NCBI GenBank assembly: GCA_036320915.1
Contig: JAXBDG010000001.1
Location: 4,238,001-4,302,000, forward strand
DNA length: 64,000 bases
DNA from: Linnemannia elongata
Taxonomy: Eukaryota; Mortierellomycota; Mortierellomycetes; Mortierellales; Mortierellaceae
Direction of reading: 5' to 3'
The notes beneath the pieces are model-generated. The model was not told the origin of the DNA and did no database searches. It saw nothing but the letters and a program-made list of their open reading frames with translations. Below are positions 13,001 to 23,298 of this stretch, piece by piece. Made by a program: the position numbers and the translations under genes. The stretch's first letter is position 1, and each line of letters begins with the position of its first letter.

Positions 13001-14382
13001 CGTGTTTGATGTTGCAAAATCACCGGCCATATGGTTAGCATCGACAGGCAGAGTCTAGTAGTGGCTTACCTCCAAACTCTGGGCGTACTTTTGCTGTCCT
13101 TTGTAAATGATTCCCAAACGGAAATAAATCTCATTTGCCTTTTCGTACTTGGGGTCCATACGCATGACAGCTGAAAAGGCCTCCTCTGCGTGTTCGGACG
13201 AGCCATAGCGGTCGTACAGAATACCGATACCGTACCAGAGTTTTGCATCCTACAAAGGACATATAAAGAAGGCGTCGTCCAGGATAAATGTTGTATCATG
13301 TCGATGTCAGCATTGGACTGTCCATTAAAAAAATGATTGATGGTAATTGATGGTTTGTTGCTAGTGTGAGGAACTTGATGACTGTAGTCGCCCGATGCCG
13401 ATTCCATCTCGCTGTCATCATCGTTATTGCTTTCCGGCACATGCTCGATCAAATAAAAAAAGCTGCGGTTTATCCAGTACTCCTGACTGCCCATTTCCAC
13501 AATGCCTCTTGTGTCTTAATGGTTCATGTCCACGGTTGTACTATTCTTCTTCTCCTCTTACATAAATATGCCTTGTCCAGAAAGTTCCTTTTTGTCTATT
13601 GATCGCTGTCCTGAATTCCATCATTGCTGATGGTGATAACAAAAGGAGGACGCACCTTGGGGTTGGGGAGGTGGTGGAGGGCACTCTGGTAGGCAGTATA
13701 AGCCTGCGGGAGTTCATCCATCATCAGATAACAATGCCCAAGCGAGCCCCAGACTTCTCCACTGGCATTGTCGATTGCCAAGATCCTCTTAAAGTTCTCA
13801 GCAGCCTATTAAAAAATATGAAATGCATGAGAATGAGTCAGAAGAGGGTTTGTACAACAAAAAAAACAAAGTAAATATCCTCCGCATTGTCGTTATGGAT
13901 GAAACAGGGTCCAACGCCTCGCCTCCCTTTTTTTTTAAAAAAAGAGTTGACTCGTGCTAAAACAGAACACGAGTTCATATTAATATTAATATATTTGTTG
14001 TTGCAAAGTGAGCCAACTACTGCCTTGTTACCTTTGGAAAGTTTTCGCGAGACCGGTAGAGCTCAGCAATGAGGTTAAGAGCGTTAATGGACTGGTAGTT
14101 GTGACGGAGGGCAGATTCGTAAGAGTTCATGGCCCGATCAAACTCGCCCATCGATTCTGCAAGTGACCCGATTTGCAGCCAGACTTGCTCGTCAATCGCG
14201 TCAAGTCGTTGCGCAGGGGAGGCGATGATGGGTGCTTGAGCACCACCGGGCGCTGTTGTTTGAGGGCCAACTGGTCCTCCTCCTGAGGGTGCGCTGGTTT
14301 TGTTGATGGGGTTGTTTCCAGTAGGTGGTGGCGGGCCTTGGGCCACGGTGGTGGAGGGACCTGGACCTGGACCTGGGTTCAT
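10080..14382 (-). CDS. SSN6: Ssn6/Cyc8-like TPR transcriptional corepressor
   Basis: Seven exons (14033-14382 with the donor one base lower, 13656-13805, 13070-13249, 12868-12960, 12146-12766, 11974-12057, 10080-11867) give about 1088 residues. A Gly/Pro-rich start leads into about ten tetratricopeptide repeats (about residues 45-395). Motifs such as WGSLGHCYLMMDELPQA, WYLMGRCYMAQQKYNKA and WFDLGALYEACNN are very close to yeast Cyc8. The rest, about 700 residues, is a disordered Pro/Gln/His/Arg-rich tail ending in an acidic EEGEVREDEDEE stretch. Cyc8 family proteins sit in the nucleus with Tup1 and are recruited by DNA-binding repressors. The length is close to yeast Cyc8 (966 residues). The last exon begins with an ATG of its own, so a tail-only product is conceivable but unsupported. 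Confidence 0.93.
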
Positions 14383-15126
14383 GAGAGGCCTTTGTTGTTT
14401 TGATCAAAGAGAGTGAGGGAGAGGAGGGGAATGTCAAGTTCTGTAATAGGAAGAGAGGAGTTCGAAAACAGACTAGTAAAAGTCGGCTGTCAGGGTACGA
14501 GTTGTTTAAGTTTGATTGGAGAAAAAAAAAAAAAGAGAAGAAAGGGCAATGGTGAATGAAGAAAGAGAGAGAGAGACGGGGAGGGGAGACGTGGTGGCGC
14601 TGCGAGATCAGAGGGGCAAAAAAGGAGGGGAGCAAAGGAAGAGAAGAAGAAGCATCGATGCACACGAAATGAGGTGACAAAAAGAAAGAAAAATTTCCCA
14701 TGGCAAGACACAAATTGCTCTCGCTCTCGGCTCTGTTGATCTCAACCCTGTTGGCTGGGTGATGATCAAGTGGAGTCATCGGCCTATCATTCCGTCGATA
14801 CAACGTCAGACAGAGATGCACATTTATGTACCTCCCCTCTCGTATCGTTTCCTTCTTTTCTTCTTCCCGTTCATGCCATTGCTCACTCCATTCACCCTGG
14901 TTCTACAATCGCATGGCATCTCCCAGCAATACCACCTAAAACAACAAACTTCAACAGTCCCAGTTACCCGGCAACAACATGGTCCCTTGATCAAAAACAA
15001 CCGGCGCACAGACCACGGGGTAACAGATGACACTGATTGGCCATCGGACAAATAATGAGGTCATATCCAATTTTATTCATTATGCGAAATGAGAACGGGA
15101 GACGAAACTCAATCGTCAGGTACAAT
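14383..15126. promoter_or_regulatory. SSN6 upstream region with CT-rich leader
   Basis: About 740 bases upstream of SSN6. On the minus (sense) strand a pyrimidine-rich stretch covers roughly 14400-14690, including a TTTTCTTTTT-like run near 14521-14545 and a CTCTCT run near 14565-14580. This resembles the long CT-rich leaders of other genes in this window. The promoter role is inferred from position. Confidence 0.4.
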
Positions 15127-16589
15127 TCACTGTCGCAAGAGCTCAAAGAGCTTGAGTGCAGAGGAACCAGCCTCAGCAACAGTCTCGTCTCTCTCATCGT
15201 CATCCTCATCGCTTCCAAGTCGGGACTCGAGCAACTTGACCGCTTCGGCCATCGCCATACCTGCGAGAATAGCCTTCATCTCGCCATGCGACACCTTCTT
15301 GCCCTGACGGATCTTGCGCGCCTGGTACTCCTTCATCGCCTCGTAGGCAGCTAATATTTCATTTCGTATGAAAGGCAAATGATTAGTGAGCAGATTCAGC
15401 TAGGGACTGACAGACAAACAGACAAGATATCGAACAGACAGAAAAAGGTGCTTACCAGCTTGAGCTATGGCTTGGTGCTTCTTGAGTTTAGCCCTTTGGT
15501 CCTGCTTCCGTGATGCGGGTGTCTCGGCAGCGGCAGTAGTTAGGATCGAAGACTCGGACGAGTGCGACCTGTGCTTCCACCACTTCCGCTTCGATCCATT
15601 GCTAGTACTTGTCTCTGGCACATAGATAACCGGGAGGGCTCCGTTCTGCTCTCCCATACTCCGTCTCTTCTCATCCTTGTGCGAAGGCAGGCTGATCTTC
15701 TCCCAGTCATCCTCAATATCCTTGTCCAACGAGCTCACGGACCTATTATCGTGACAACCCCACCACGCTCCAAACAGTCTATGGCCTTCGCGCTCATCCT
15801 CGTCGTTGCTCTCCTGGCTCTGGTGGTAGATGGCCGCATGAGCAGCCTTCATCTCCTTGGGATCAACCCTGGGCGAAATGCTGCCTTGCTTTTCCCGATG
15901 ACGATGCGTCCAGCGAGAGGGAAGAAGGTGTCGTATCGAATGGTGGTGATGCTCGTGTTCGCTATTGTCATCTGAGTTCTCCTGGTCGACAGAGGTAGTA
16001 GAAATAGAGGGAGTGAGAGTACCCGAGCCAGCAGTGTGTCTGCTGTCCTCTTCAAACTTTTCCTTGCAGCGAGCAGACATCCTCTTGAAGTAGTTGGACT
16101 TTTCTTGGCGTTCGTGATCATCGTCGTGGACTCCGAGCTGCTTGAGGGCCGCATCGGTAGGGACTGAGATTGAGACGGCCTCGTCATCATGAATGTCGTC
16201 ATTGTCTGGGTTGGAGGAGTGAAGGGATGTGATTTTGAGGATGATCTTGTCCCAGAAGGAGGGATCTGGTTCCTGGTCGTGGGGCAAAGAGAGGTCGACT
16301 GTCTTTACCAGCCACTTTTCGTCCTTAGGAGGAACTGAGTAAAAAAACAGTGAGACATGTTAGGTTCTTTTGTTCCTGAAAAGTTTTGTCAGTTGGCGAA
16401 GTCCTTATATTGAGGATGTAATTGAATGTTACCTGGTGGGGGCATAGGCTCTCGCAAGTGTAGAGCTTCTTCGAGGGAGTGCCATGCCTGGTGTAAAATG
16501 TTTTCTTCCTTCGTACATGTAATAGTAGGAACAGGAGTAGTAGTGGTGGTATTAGCCATGTTAAAGTCGTGTTTGAGTGTCGCAGGCAT
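15127..16589 (-). CDS. Hypothetical protein with C-terminal CipC-like (DUF3759-like) segment
   Basis: Three exons, 16433-16589, 15456-16334 and 15127-15350, join in frame to about 419 residues. The N-terminal half is low in recognisable domains. It contains a WDKIILKITSLHSS segment, several charged and His-rich disordered stretches, and a conserved-looking RLFGAWWGCHD. The C-terminal 75 residues, AAYEAMKEYQARKIRQG followed by KKVSHGEMKAILAGMAMAEA, resemble the CipC/DUF3759 family. That is a short fungal helical domain, induced by copper or other stress in some ascomycetes and basidiomycetes, with no settled biochemistry. It ends in an acidic patch and LKLFELLRQ. The start could be the Met at 16559 instead. 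The function is unknown, and the family call rests on pattern memory. Confidence 0.7.
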
Positions 16590-17835
16590 GTGTTATGTAG
16601 TAATGGGTATATATGAGTGCGTGGGGTTGGGTTCGGTTGGAATGAAAAAGAGAACGAGAAATGAGTTGATGAGTTGGGATTGAATGAAAAAGAGATGAAA
16701 GAGAAATGGATGAGCAATCTTAACGGGGGAAACTCAAAAGTATTTGTACTCCTTGACTCCCGGAGTCCGACCCGACCTGACCTGACTGCGCTTGCTGACA
16801 CACTGAAAACTAGAAAAAAAAAGGGCTGAGCAGTCGACAACGACAGCATGCCATGAGGCGCAGACGAGACAAGCACTAACAAAAGGGCGAAGAAAAAAGG
16901 GAAGAGGGGGAAGGCCGGTAAAGAATCATCCGCCCCTTCCTCCACATCACACATATATCGTCATCGCAAGCGACTTGGCCCTCTTCCATTTTTTCCATGG
17001 ACACGATCGGTGGCTTCTCTTCCTTTTTTTTTTTGCTTTCATTTTTTCCCTTGAGTTCATTTTTTTTTGCCTTTTCTCGCCGTTCTTGGCACAGCCGTGG
17101 CTATTAATAACAAAACGTCAATATATACGCACGTGGACTTTCTTTCATTCCAACGACATCGTCATAGGTCCATCCACACTAACAGGGTAGGGCGAAAAGG
17201 CCATGTATTCACCAACACGCGGTGGAACTAGTACCTATGTTGCGCAACAGGTAAAAAAAAAAAAATACTCCTCATTGCAGCAGTCATAGACGGCACGAAG
17301 ACTCTGCCCTCTAGAAAGCTAGATCAAAGGTTGTCTCGGACAAAGTTTACAGCGTTCATCATGCTCTCTTAATAAAAAGAAAGACCTGAGTCGAGGATCC
17401 TCCTTTTTTTTTCCTGGTTCCTGCGGAGTATCTGGCTCGCTGAATGATTGTTCCTGGTTCTGGTTCTGTCATAACCCTCAACTTTATTCATGCCAATGCA
17501 AGAAATGCAAGAAATGGCTTGAAATGTAGCTAAGCATACTACTTCACACGCAAAAGAAAAAGTCATGCATGTTTCCAATTAAGTGATTCGTTAGAGTCAA
17601 GGCTTTTTTATTTCGGCAATGAGCCAATGTTGGTTCATGCAAAGAAAGACAAGCGATGATGAATGAAGTCGCGATTGAAGTGAATGAATGACAGGAATCA
17701 GATTGCCAATTGACCAGCTGGTGATCGGAAACATTATGAGAATGTCTGAATTTGCGGTTTGGTGAATCATTTATTTTGAGTACCATAGACAGATACCAAC
17801 AAATTTTAACAAGGACAACTTTCCATTTTTTCTTG
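16590..17835. other. Intergenic region, no gene seen
   Basis: About 1.25 kb. The part near 16600-16950 should be the promoter and leader of the CipC-like-tail gene (minus strand). The remainder lies downstream of the F-box gene. T-rich runs occur near 17020-17080 and an A run near 17250-17264. Short open frames are composition artefacts. Confidence 0.5.
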
Positions 17836-20313
17836 CTAAAGCAACGCGCTTCGAGGGATGAAGCGGTAGGCTATCCGGTCAAAAATAAGTACACAAAAGC
17901 TATCGCGATCATGGTGTCCGTAACGCGAACCAGCAGCTGATTCGGCTTTGCTTGGCAACGACGGATAATCAAATCTATGATGCCACCATCGGCGGCGGTC
18001 GACAATCGGTGTTGTTGCTTCTTCCTCTTCTCCTTCTCCTTCTTCTCCTTCCTCCTCCTCCCCATCGGAGCCATCACCTCCTGCAGGGGATTGTTGCATT
18101 TCCATCTCAAGGTTGCTGGCCAGTTGGGTGGCGTCATCCAAGGTGAATGGCGACCTATCGACGATGAGTCGGAGGTAAGGATGCTTCAAACCGAGTCTCA
18201 CAAGCCCAGGCTTGGTCAACCCTCGCTGGTTATCTAGGATGGTCAAGTGGACCAGCCGTGGGATGGCCTCTATGGCAAAGCGATGAAAAGCATCCTCGTC
18301 CAACGTGACCCAGGGACCTAAGAAGCGAACCTTGTGGAGATGAGGTGCTGCTGTCGCCGCCATTGTGGTCGCCGTCGTTGTCGTCGTGTCGCTCTTACTG
18401 TTGTTGGCAATATTCTCCTCCGCAGGCGGCAAAAGCGACTCGATCGAAAGTAGGCGGGGGTGCTCGGCGCCAATCTGGAGATCCATATCCTCCAGTGCTG
18501 GCACAAAGCGCAAAAACCGGAAATCGAGTGCCATGGCAAACTCGCCTTTCAGATTCAGGACTTTCAGGCTGGGGAGATGCCAATCCCATGTCCAGTCAGC
18601 AGCATACGGCGGCAGGTGCTCTTCGTTGACATATGGCGGCACTTTCTCTGGCGTGACAACGTCTGGGAGCCAAGGCGAGTAGGGCAAGATACCTGCCAGA
18701 TCAAGTTGCTCGAGCCTGGTCATGGTGGTCAAGGACTGGGGACGAAACTTTCTCGCAAAAGCACCCTCGAGATCCAGCACGCGGAGCAATGGCATGTTCC
18801 AAGCCTCTTGACGCCGGCCGTACTCTGGTGTTAGAGGACCACTACCCGGGTAACTCCGCCCACCATCGCCAATCATGAGGATATCAAGCACAGGGCAATG
18901 GCTCAACGCGCAAGGATCGAGCTCGAGTGGGTACATGCAACCAATCTTGAGTTTCTTGAGATGCGGGAGACCGTCGACACGTGGCTGAAGGACGGTGGTG
19001 TTAGAACGGCTCGTGGTGATGTTGTCGTCTCGCCGCCAAACGGAGCCCATAATGAAGACCTCGAGCGAATGACCAAAAGCATTAAACACGCTATGGACCA
19101 TGTCGGTGATGAGATGAGAAGGGCACGCCAGTTCGAGGACCTTGAGATTGGCCAGGTGATGGAACCGGAGACGATCAAAGGTACTTTCTTGGATACGCTC
19201 AAGCCATGTGATCAAGCTGGCGGCTTCATCATCAATCAGCGTTGAGTACCGGAAAGCTTCCAGGGACGGACATTGTTCCAAGATGGATCCCAGCGTCTTG
19301 TCTGGCCAGCGGCTCTGGAGTTGGGCCCAGCTCATACCGCGTTCCATGGAGATGGACCGCACATGGCTCAGATCCAACCGGTCAAGGTTCTGAAGACACT
19401 CTTCCCAATTGAGTCTCTGGATCATCAATGGAGGAACAAGGCCATGGGATGGTGACAACAGATCCCTGATCGCACGCTCGGCAAGCCTTTGTTGCTCCCT
19501 ATCGGAAACGTCCGACCAATTGACGAGAAAGTTGACATGGCGTAGCGAATGCTTGTTGGGGCTATGATACTGAACGAACCGGCGGACAAAATCAACAGCT
19601 CGATCATAGACGACATCGACCAACTCGCCACCCTCTTGTAGGGGGCCTTCGAGCATGTCAAAAGCAATGGAACAAAGCTGCGTCATATGCGGGATGGCAT
19701 CCACGTAACGTTCGAGGGCTCCCTTCCAGGCTGGGATCTGGATTTGGCGAAGTTGATGCAAGCGGTCCTTAGTCAGCGTCCAAAAGAGCTCGACGTGGGG
19801 GGTATTATAGTTATTTTCCCATCCCCTAGGGAGAAGAAAGTTAATGGGCAAGAAACGATCCTTCCAAATCTCGTTCTCAATCGAATCTAGGACAGCCGGT
19901 GGCTCAGCAAACTCGCGGATATATGCAAAATAGTCGAGCATAGGTTGGTAGCCTTGTGCGGTTGGGACGTCGATGCCGTACACGTGAATGAAGTCTTTTT
20001 GGAGCTGATCTCGATGGGCGACGGTGAACGAAGGAGTTGGGGGGAGGGACGAAATCGAGTAGAAGGAGGAGGATGTATGAAGAGAACTCTCTATGATCGC
20101 TCGAGCCAACTTTTCAAAGGCTTGGATCCAGTTGTTTGCTTGAACCACCATGTCGAGTGGCGCGAAATAGAGGCGACGAGCAGCCATCTCAAAGACGGCA
20201 CTATTGACGGTCAAGAGCGAGTGGAGGGTAGGCAGATCGGGGACACGCCAGACGATAGCGTGGATGAGCTCCAATGGGAGGGTGGGTTTATTCTCGTATT
20301 CGCCCATGGTCAT
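17836..20313 (-). CDS. F-box-like protein with leucine-rich repeat body
   Basis: A single exon of about 825 residues, starting at the ATG at 20313 (MTMGEYENKPTLP); a second in-frame ATG lies at 20307. Residues about 10-50, LPLELIHAIVWRVPDLPTLHSL and onward, form a degenerate F-box. Irregular leucine-rich repeats follow with recurrent L-x-x-L-x-x-L segments (for example LPHLKKLKIGC, MPLLRVLDLEGAF and LPSLKVLNLKGEF). Large F-box/LRR families of this sort are expanded in Mucoromycota. They are thought to act as substrate receptors of SCF ubiquitin ligases, though many have no known target. A Thr/Ala-rich insert and a long acidic run (EEEEGEEGEGEEEE) precede a basic C-terminus. The substrate cannot be predicted. 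Confidence 0.8.
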   Translation of the reverse strand: MTMGEYENKPTLPLELIHAIVWRVPDLPTLHSLLTVNSAVFEMAARRLYFAPLDMVVQANNWIQAFEKLARAIIESSLHTSSSFYSISSLPPTPSFTVAHRDQLQKDFIHVYGIDVPTAQGYQPMLDYFAYIREFAEPPAVLDSIENEIWKDRFLPINFLLPRGWENNYNTPHVELFWTLTKDRLHQLRQIQIPAWKGALERYVDAIPHMTQLCSIAFDMLEGPLQEGGELVDVVYDRAVDFVRRFVQYHSPNKHSLRHVNFLVNWSDVSDREQQRLAERAIRDLLSPSHGLVPPLMIQRLNWEECLQNLDRLDLSHVRSISMERGMSWAQLQSRWPDKTLGSILEQCPSLEAFRYSTLIDDEAASLITWLERIQESTFDRLRFHHLANLKVLELACPSHLITDMVHSVFNAFGHSLEVFIMGSVWRRDDNITTSRSNTTVLQPRVDGLPHLKKLKIGCMYPLELDPCALSHCPVLDILMIGDGGRSYPGSGPLTPEYGRRQEAWNMPLLRVLDLEGAFARKFRPQSLTTMTRLEQLDLAGILPYSPWLPDVVTPEKVPPYVNEEHLPPYAADWTWDWHLPSLKVLNLKGEFAMALDFRFLRFVPALEDMDLQIGAEHPRLLSIESLLPPAEENIANNSKSDTTTTTATTMAATAAPHLHKVRFLGPWVTLDEDAFHRFAIEAIPRLVHLTILDNQRGLTKPGLVRLGLKHPYLRLIVDRSPFTLDDATQLASNLEMEMQQSPAGGDGSDGEEEEGEEGEGEEEEATTPIVDRRRWWHHRFDYPSLPSKAESAAGSRYGHHDRDSFCVLIFDRIAYRFIPRSALL

Positions 20314-20680
20314 TTTGAGAAAAGGGGAAAAAGTGAGAACGGAGAGTGGAGAGGGAGGAAGAGTAATGGTTGAAAGTGTGAAAATGAGATTTTTTAACAA
20401 TGGTCCATTACCTCGATGCTAAGAGTCCAGCCTTTCCCTGCTTCGTCACAGAAAAGCTGCGGCTGTAGAAAGGTTCCCTTGCCAAGCATGCCAAGCATGC
20501 CATCATTCAGACTGTGGTACAGTTCAACTCGGTGCAGACGCCGTCTTTTTTTTCGCACCCCATGAATCATTTGAGCGGCGTGTCCTGTGCTCTGTCGTGC
20601 TAAGCCTCCAAGCAGGACATTCGACTATTTGACAGTCAATCGGGCACTGAATTGTCAAAAGCAACTTGCTTCTGCACATT

Positions 20681-20990
20681 TTATCTTTGACATCTTTGTT
20701 CCGTTTGAACAGTATTGAGACCCTTCACCTCAAGCAGGGCCTTCCTTACTCCTGCAACTGTGGTCTGAAAATACTTGAGCGTACATTTCCTCCGCTTTGT
20801 CAAGCCAGCGGCAATGACGATCTCGGAGATCAGGTCCTTCAGATCGGCCTCAAGATCCTGAAGCTCCTCTGCTCTTGTTCTTTTTCTCTGGCCATTCTTC
20901 TCCTTCCCGGCTTTCTCGCTCTTTGCTTATGAAGTAGAAGGAGGTGTGTTGACTCTAGTGAAGGATCAAAATCATTCTTGTCAGTCTGCT
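20681..20990 (-). pseudogene. Possible broken gene remnant
   Basis: Read on the minus strand, two adjacent open stretches in different frames look coding rather than random. The upstream one reads DKNDFDPSLESTHLLL and continues through a basic segment with MAREKEQEQ. The downstream one reads AEELQDLEADLKDLISEIV, then a Lys/Arg patch, then QTTVAGVRKALLEVKGL, and stops at 20681-20683. A one-base shift near 20880 would join them. No start codon or family is recognised. It could be a decayed gene, a missed exon of an unannotated gene, or chance. Confidence 0.3.
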
Positions 20991-21183
20991 CTTGTAAGTG
21001 GTGGATTTCGTAGTGGTCAATTTCGTAAAGCCTTCCGTGGTAAGCAATCTATATATCCTTCTCTTTGAGATTTTCATCTCTCACCTTCATTTTTCCATCC
21101 TTCTTTTCATGTATCTTTTACCCTTTCTTTTTTTCCCTATTATGTCCACTTCATCCCTCAGATAATCCGTTTGAAAATAGAGG

Positions 21184-21241
21184 GCGCTACTTGATTTATT
21201 GACAACAGGAGTGCGCTACTTGATTTATTGACAATAGGAGT
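21184..21241. repeat. Two tandem copies of a 29-base unit
   Basis: The unit begins GCGCTACTTGATTTATTGAC and occupies 21184-21212 and 21213-21241. The copies differ at one base (ACAACAGG against ACAATAGG). It lies just downstream of the SDR gene. No coding content is seen. Confidence 0.9.
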
Positions 21242-21293
21242 GCAGTCCATGGGAGGGTCACAAAACGAGGTGAGTGGTTTGCCCTTTCACTTT

Positions 21294-22543
21294 TCACTTC
21301 AAAAGTCCCTTCACTTTTTCTTTCATCAACTCCTCTGAAACCTCCCATAGCTTCTCCTGCAGATCTTCCCTCTCTGCCAATGGGTTACACTTGGATTCGA
21401 CTCCATACGGAATAAAGAACCTCCCTCTCAGATCCTTATTCTCAACCTCGGGGCTGGTAGTACAATATAGCTGCGTCAGTGCACCCTCCTTCGGAGCCAT
21501 TGCAAATTGCTCCGTCGCCCAGGCGAAAAGGTTTCCGGAGAATGAGCCTCGCCCAGTCTGAGCCATGTTGGTGCTGACGTGTCCCGGGTGTAGAGTGTTA
21601 ACATATACGCGCTCATTGGTCAGACGGCGCGCGAGCGCCTTGGTGAATAGGATGTTGGCGAGTTTGGACCGGCCGTAGTGCACGATGTCTGGGACGGCAG
21701 AGATTCCAGAGGGATTTGAGAGGATAGTGAAATCGATCCCCTCTGGGTGTTTGGTATCATCATGTCCCCATGAGCTAGGCAGATCCAATAGCAATACATG
21801 AAACAAGTAAGATGCCATGTCTCATAAAATAAACACTTCACATGCAAGCACAAGTAAGGCTACTACTGCTTACCTCACGTTGACAATCCTTGAGGGTTGA
21901 GACTCCTTGATGCGATTCAAGAGGGCAAGCGTGAAGACAAAGTGGCTATTAAAGGATTAAAATAAAACTGAACTTAGTAAAAAGGACTATTCCGTATCCA
22001 TTAACACTGGCCAACAGATTTACAGTACTGTACATACCCTAAATGGTTGACTGCAAACATATACTCGAGGCCATCTGCGCTCTGCTTAACTAGCGAGAAT
22101 GCTACTCCCGAGTTATTAATCAAGATGTGGAGCGGCAGGCCCTCTGCGAGGAATGTGTGCGCGGACTGGTAGACATTTGTAACATCACTGAGATCCAGCT
22201 CCAAGAAATCCAGCTTGACTCCGCCTTGATATCGAGGGTAGTCTCTTTTGATCTCCTGGCGGACCTTCTCCATCGCCTCCTTGGCGCGGGCTTCACTTCT
22301 GCAGGCCATAAATACACGCGCGCCATGGGCTGCAAGTGCAACAGTTGTTGCGTAACCGACACCGCCGTTTGCACCAGTAACAATGGCGACCTTGCCCGTG
22401 AGGTCAGGGATCATGTCGTTCGTGAAGTGCGGAGATGTGAAGTACGTCTTCCAGAACGTTGGGTTGATCAGCATATTTGCGAAGGCGACCATTTTTGCTG
22501 CGTTGTCTGCTGTTGTATAAGGAAAAGTTGAAATTTTGAACAA
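21294..22543 (-). CDS. Short-chain dehydrogenase/reductase, retinol-dehydrogenase-like
   Basis: Three exons, 22038-22543, 21874-21945 and 21294-21774, join in frame to about 352 residues. The Rossmann fold shows the cofactor motif TGANGGVG near residue 56, NNSG for the usual NNAG, a catalytic Ser region RIVNVSSWGHD spanning the exon 2/3 junction, and YGRSK supplying the YxxxK dyad. All catalytic residues of a classical SDR are therefore present. The arrangement, with an N-terminal hydrophobic segment and a C-terminal PEVENKDLRGRFF stretch, matches the RDH11/WWOX-like group that reduces retinoid-like or lipid carbonyls with NADP(H). The substrate is unknown. Met18 (22492) is an alternative start. 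The gene is divergent from the TIP30-like gene at 23299. Confidence 0.9.
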
Positions 22544-22589
22544 AGGCGCGCTTTTGAAATCTTTTATAGCCAGGGAACTAGGTGTTTGT

Positions 22590-23024
22590 CTTCAAAATTT
22601 TCTTACCAATAGAAATTTTCGCAGACTCAATTTTTCTTTATTGAGTAACCTTCACGAAGGAAAACCGAACGAAGGAAAATTGGGTTGTTTCGCAGGTATT
22701 CTTTCAGTCATACGTTCTGCGGTCAGGAGACCTCTATTTTGGTGTGGGTAGATGTTGAAGACTCTGTAGAGCTGCTGTTGTCCGTGGTTGTAAAGTTGAA
22801 GAGAGTGTAGAGAGTGGAGTGAAGACAGTGAAGACAGTAAAGACAGGGGTTTTTACTAAATATGTAACGAAGGAAATCCTTCCGAAATATCCTTCCGTGA
22901 AGGAAAAACGGGAAGGATTTCCTTCATTTCAACCTTCATAGTTTGGAAAAATGCCACCGTGACAGGGAAATGAAGGAAAATTGAGGTCTGCGAAAACTTT
23001 CTAATGGAAAGTTTTCCATGAAGG
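22590..23024. repeat. Foldback (inverted-repeat) element, possible MITE
   Basis: An imperfect inverted repeat flanks about 330 bases. The left core at about 22609-22643 contains AGAAATTTTCGCAGACTCAA. Its reverse complement is found at about 22969-23003 as AGAAAGTTTTCGCAGACCTCAA (shown reversed, split by one extra C). I count about 30 of 34 positions alike, and a weaker similarity extends outward on both sides. The interior is rich in GAAGGAAA and its complement TTTCCTTC, forming nested small palindromes. No coding sequence lies inside. The structure suits a non-autonomous foldback transposon sitting in a divergent promoter region. Exact ends and target-site duplication are not resolved. Confidence 0.6.
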
Positions 23025-23162
23025 GGTTTTCGTTGAGATGACGCGGCTCTGACGAGTCTCTCTGCACCAATGATGTGGCCTAGACGCGGTCTCTTGACGC
23101 GCGGCCATGACGAATCTCTCCGAATGAGGTTGATAGGGCTTCATACTGTCTCTGTCTCTGAG

Positions 23163-23167
<5 letters not shown>

Positions 23168-23202
<35 letters not shown>
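23168..23202. repeat. GA microsatellite
   Basis: A run of about 17 GA dinucleotides, 97 to 131 bases upstream of the TIP30-like start codon, where it may be part of the promoter or leader. Confidence 0.9.
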
Positions 23203-23205
<3 letters not shown>

Positions 23206-23298
23206 GGAAATAGAGGTAAGAAAATAAATAGAGGTTTTCACTCTTTCTCTTCCTTAGACTGAGGAGAAAGAATAACCACCCACTCAATCACAAAAAAC

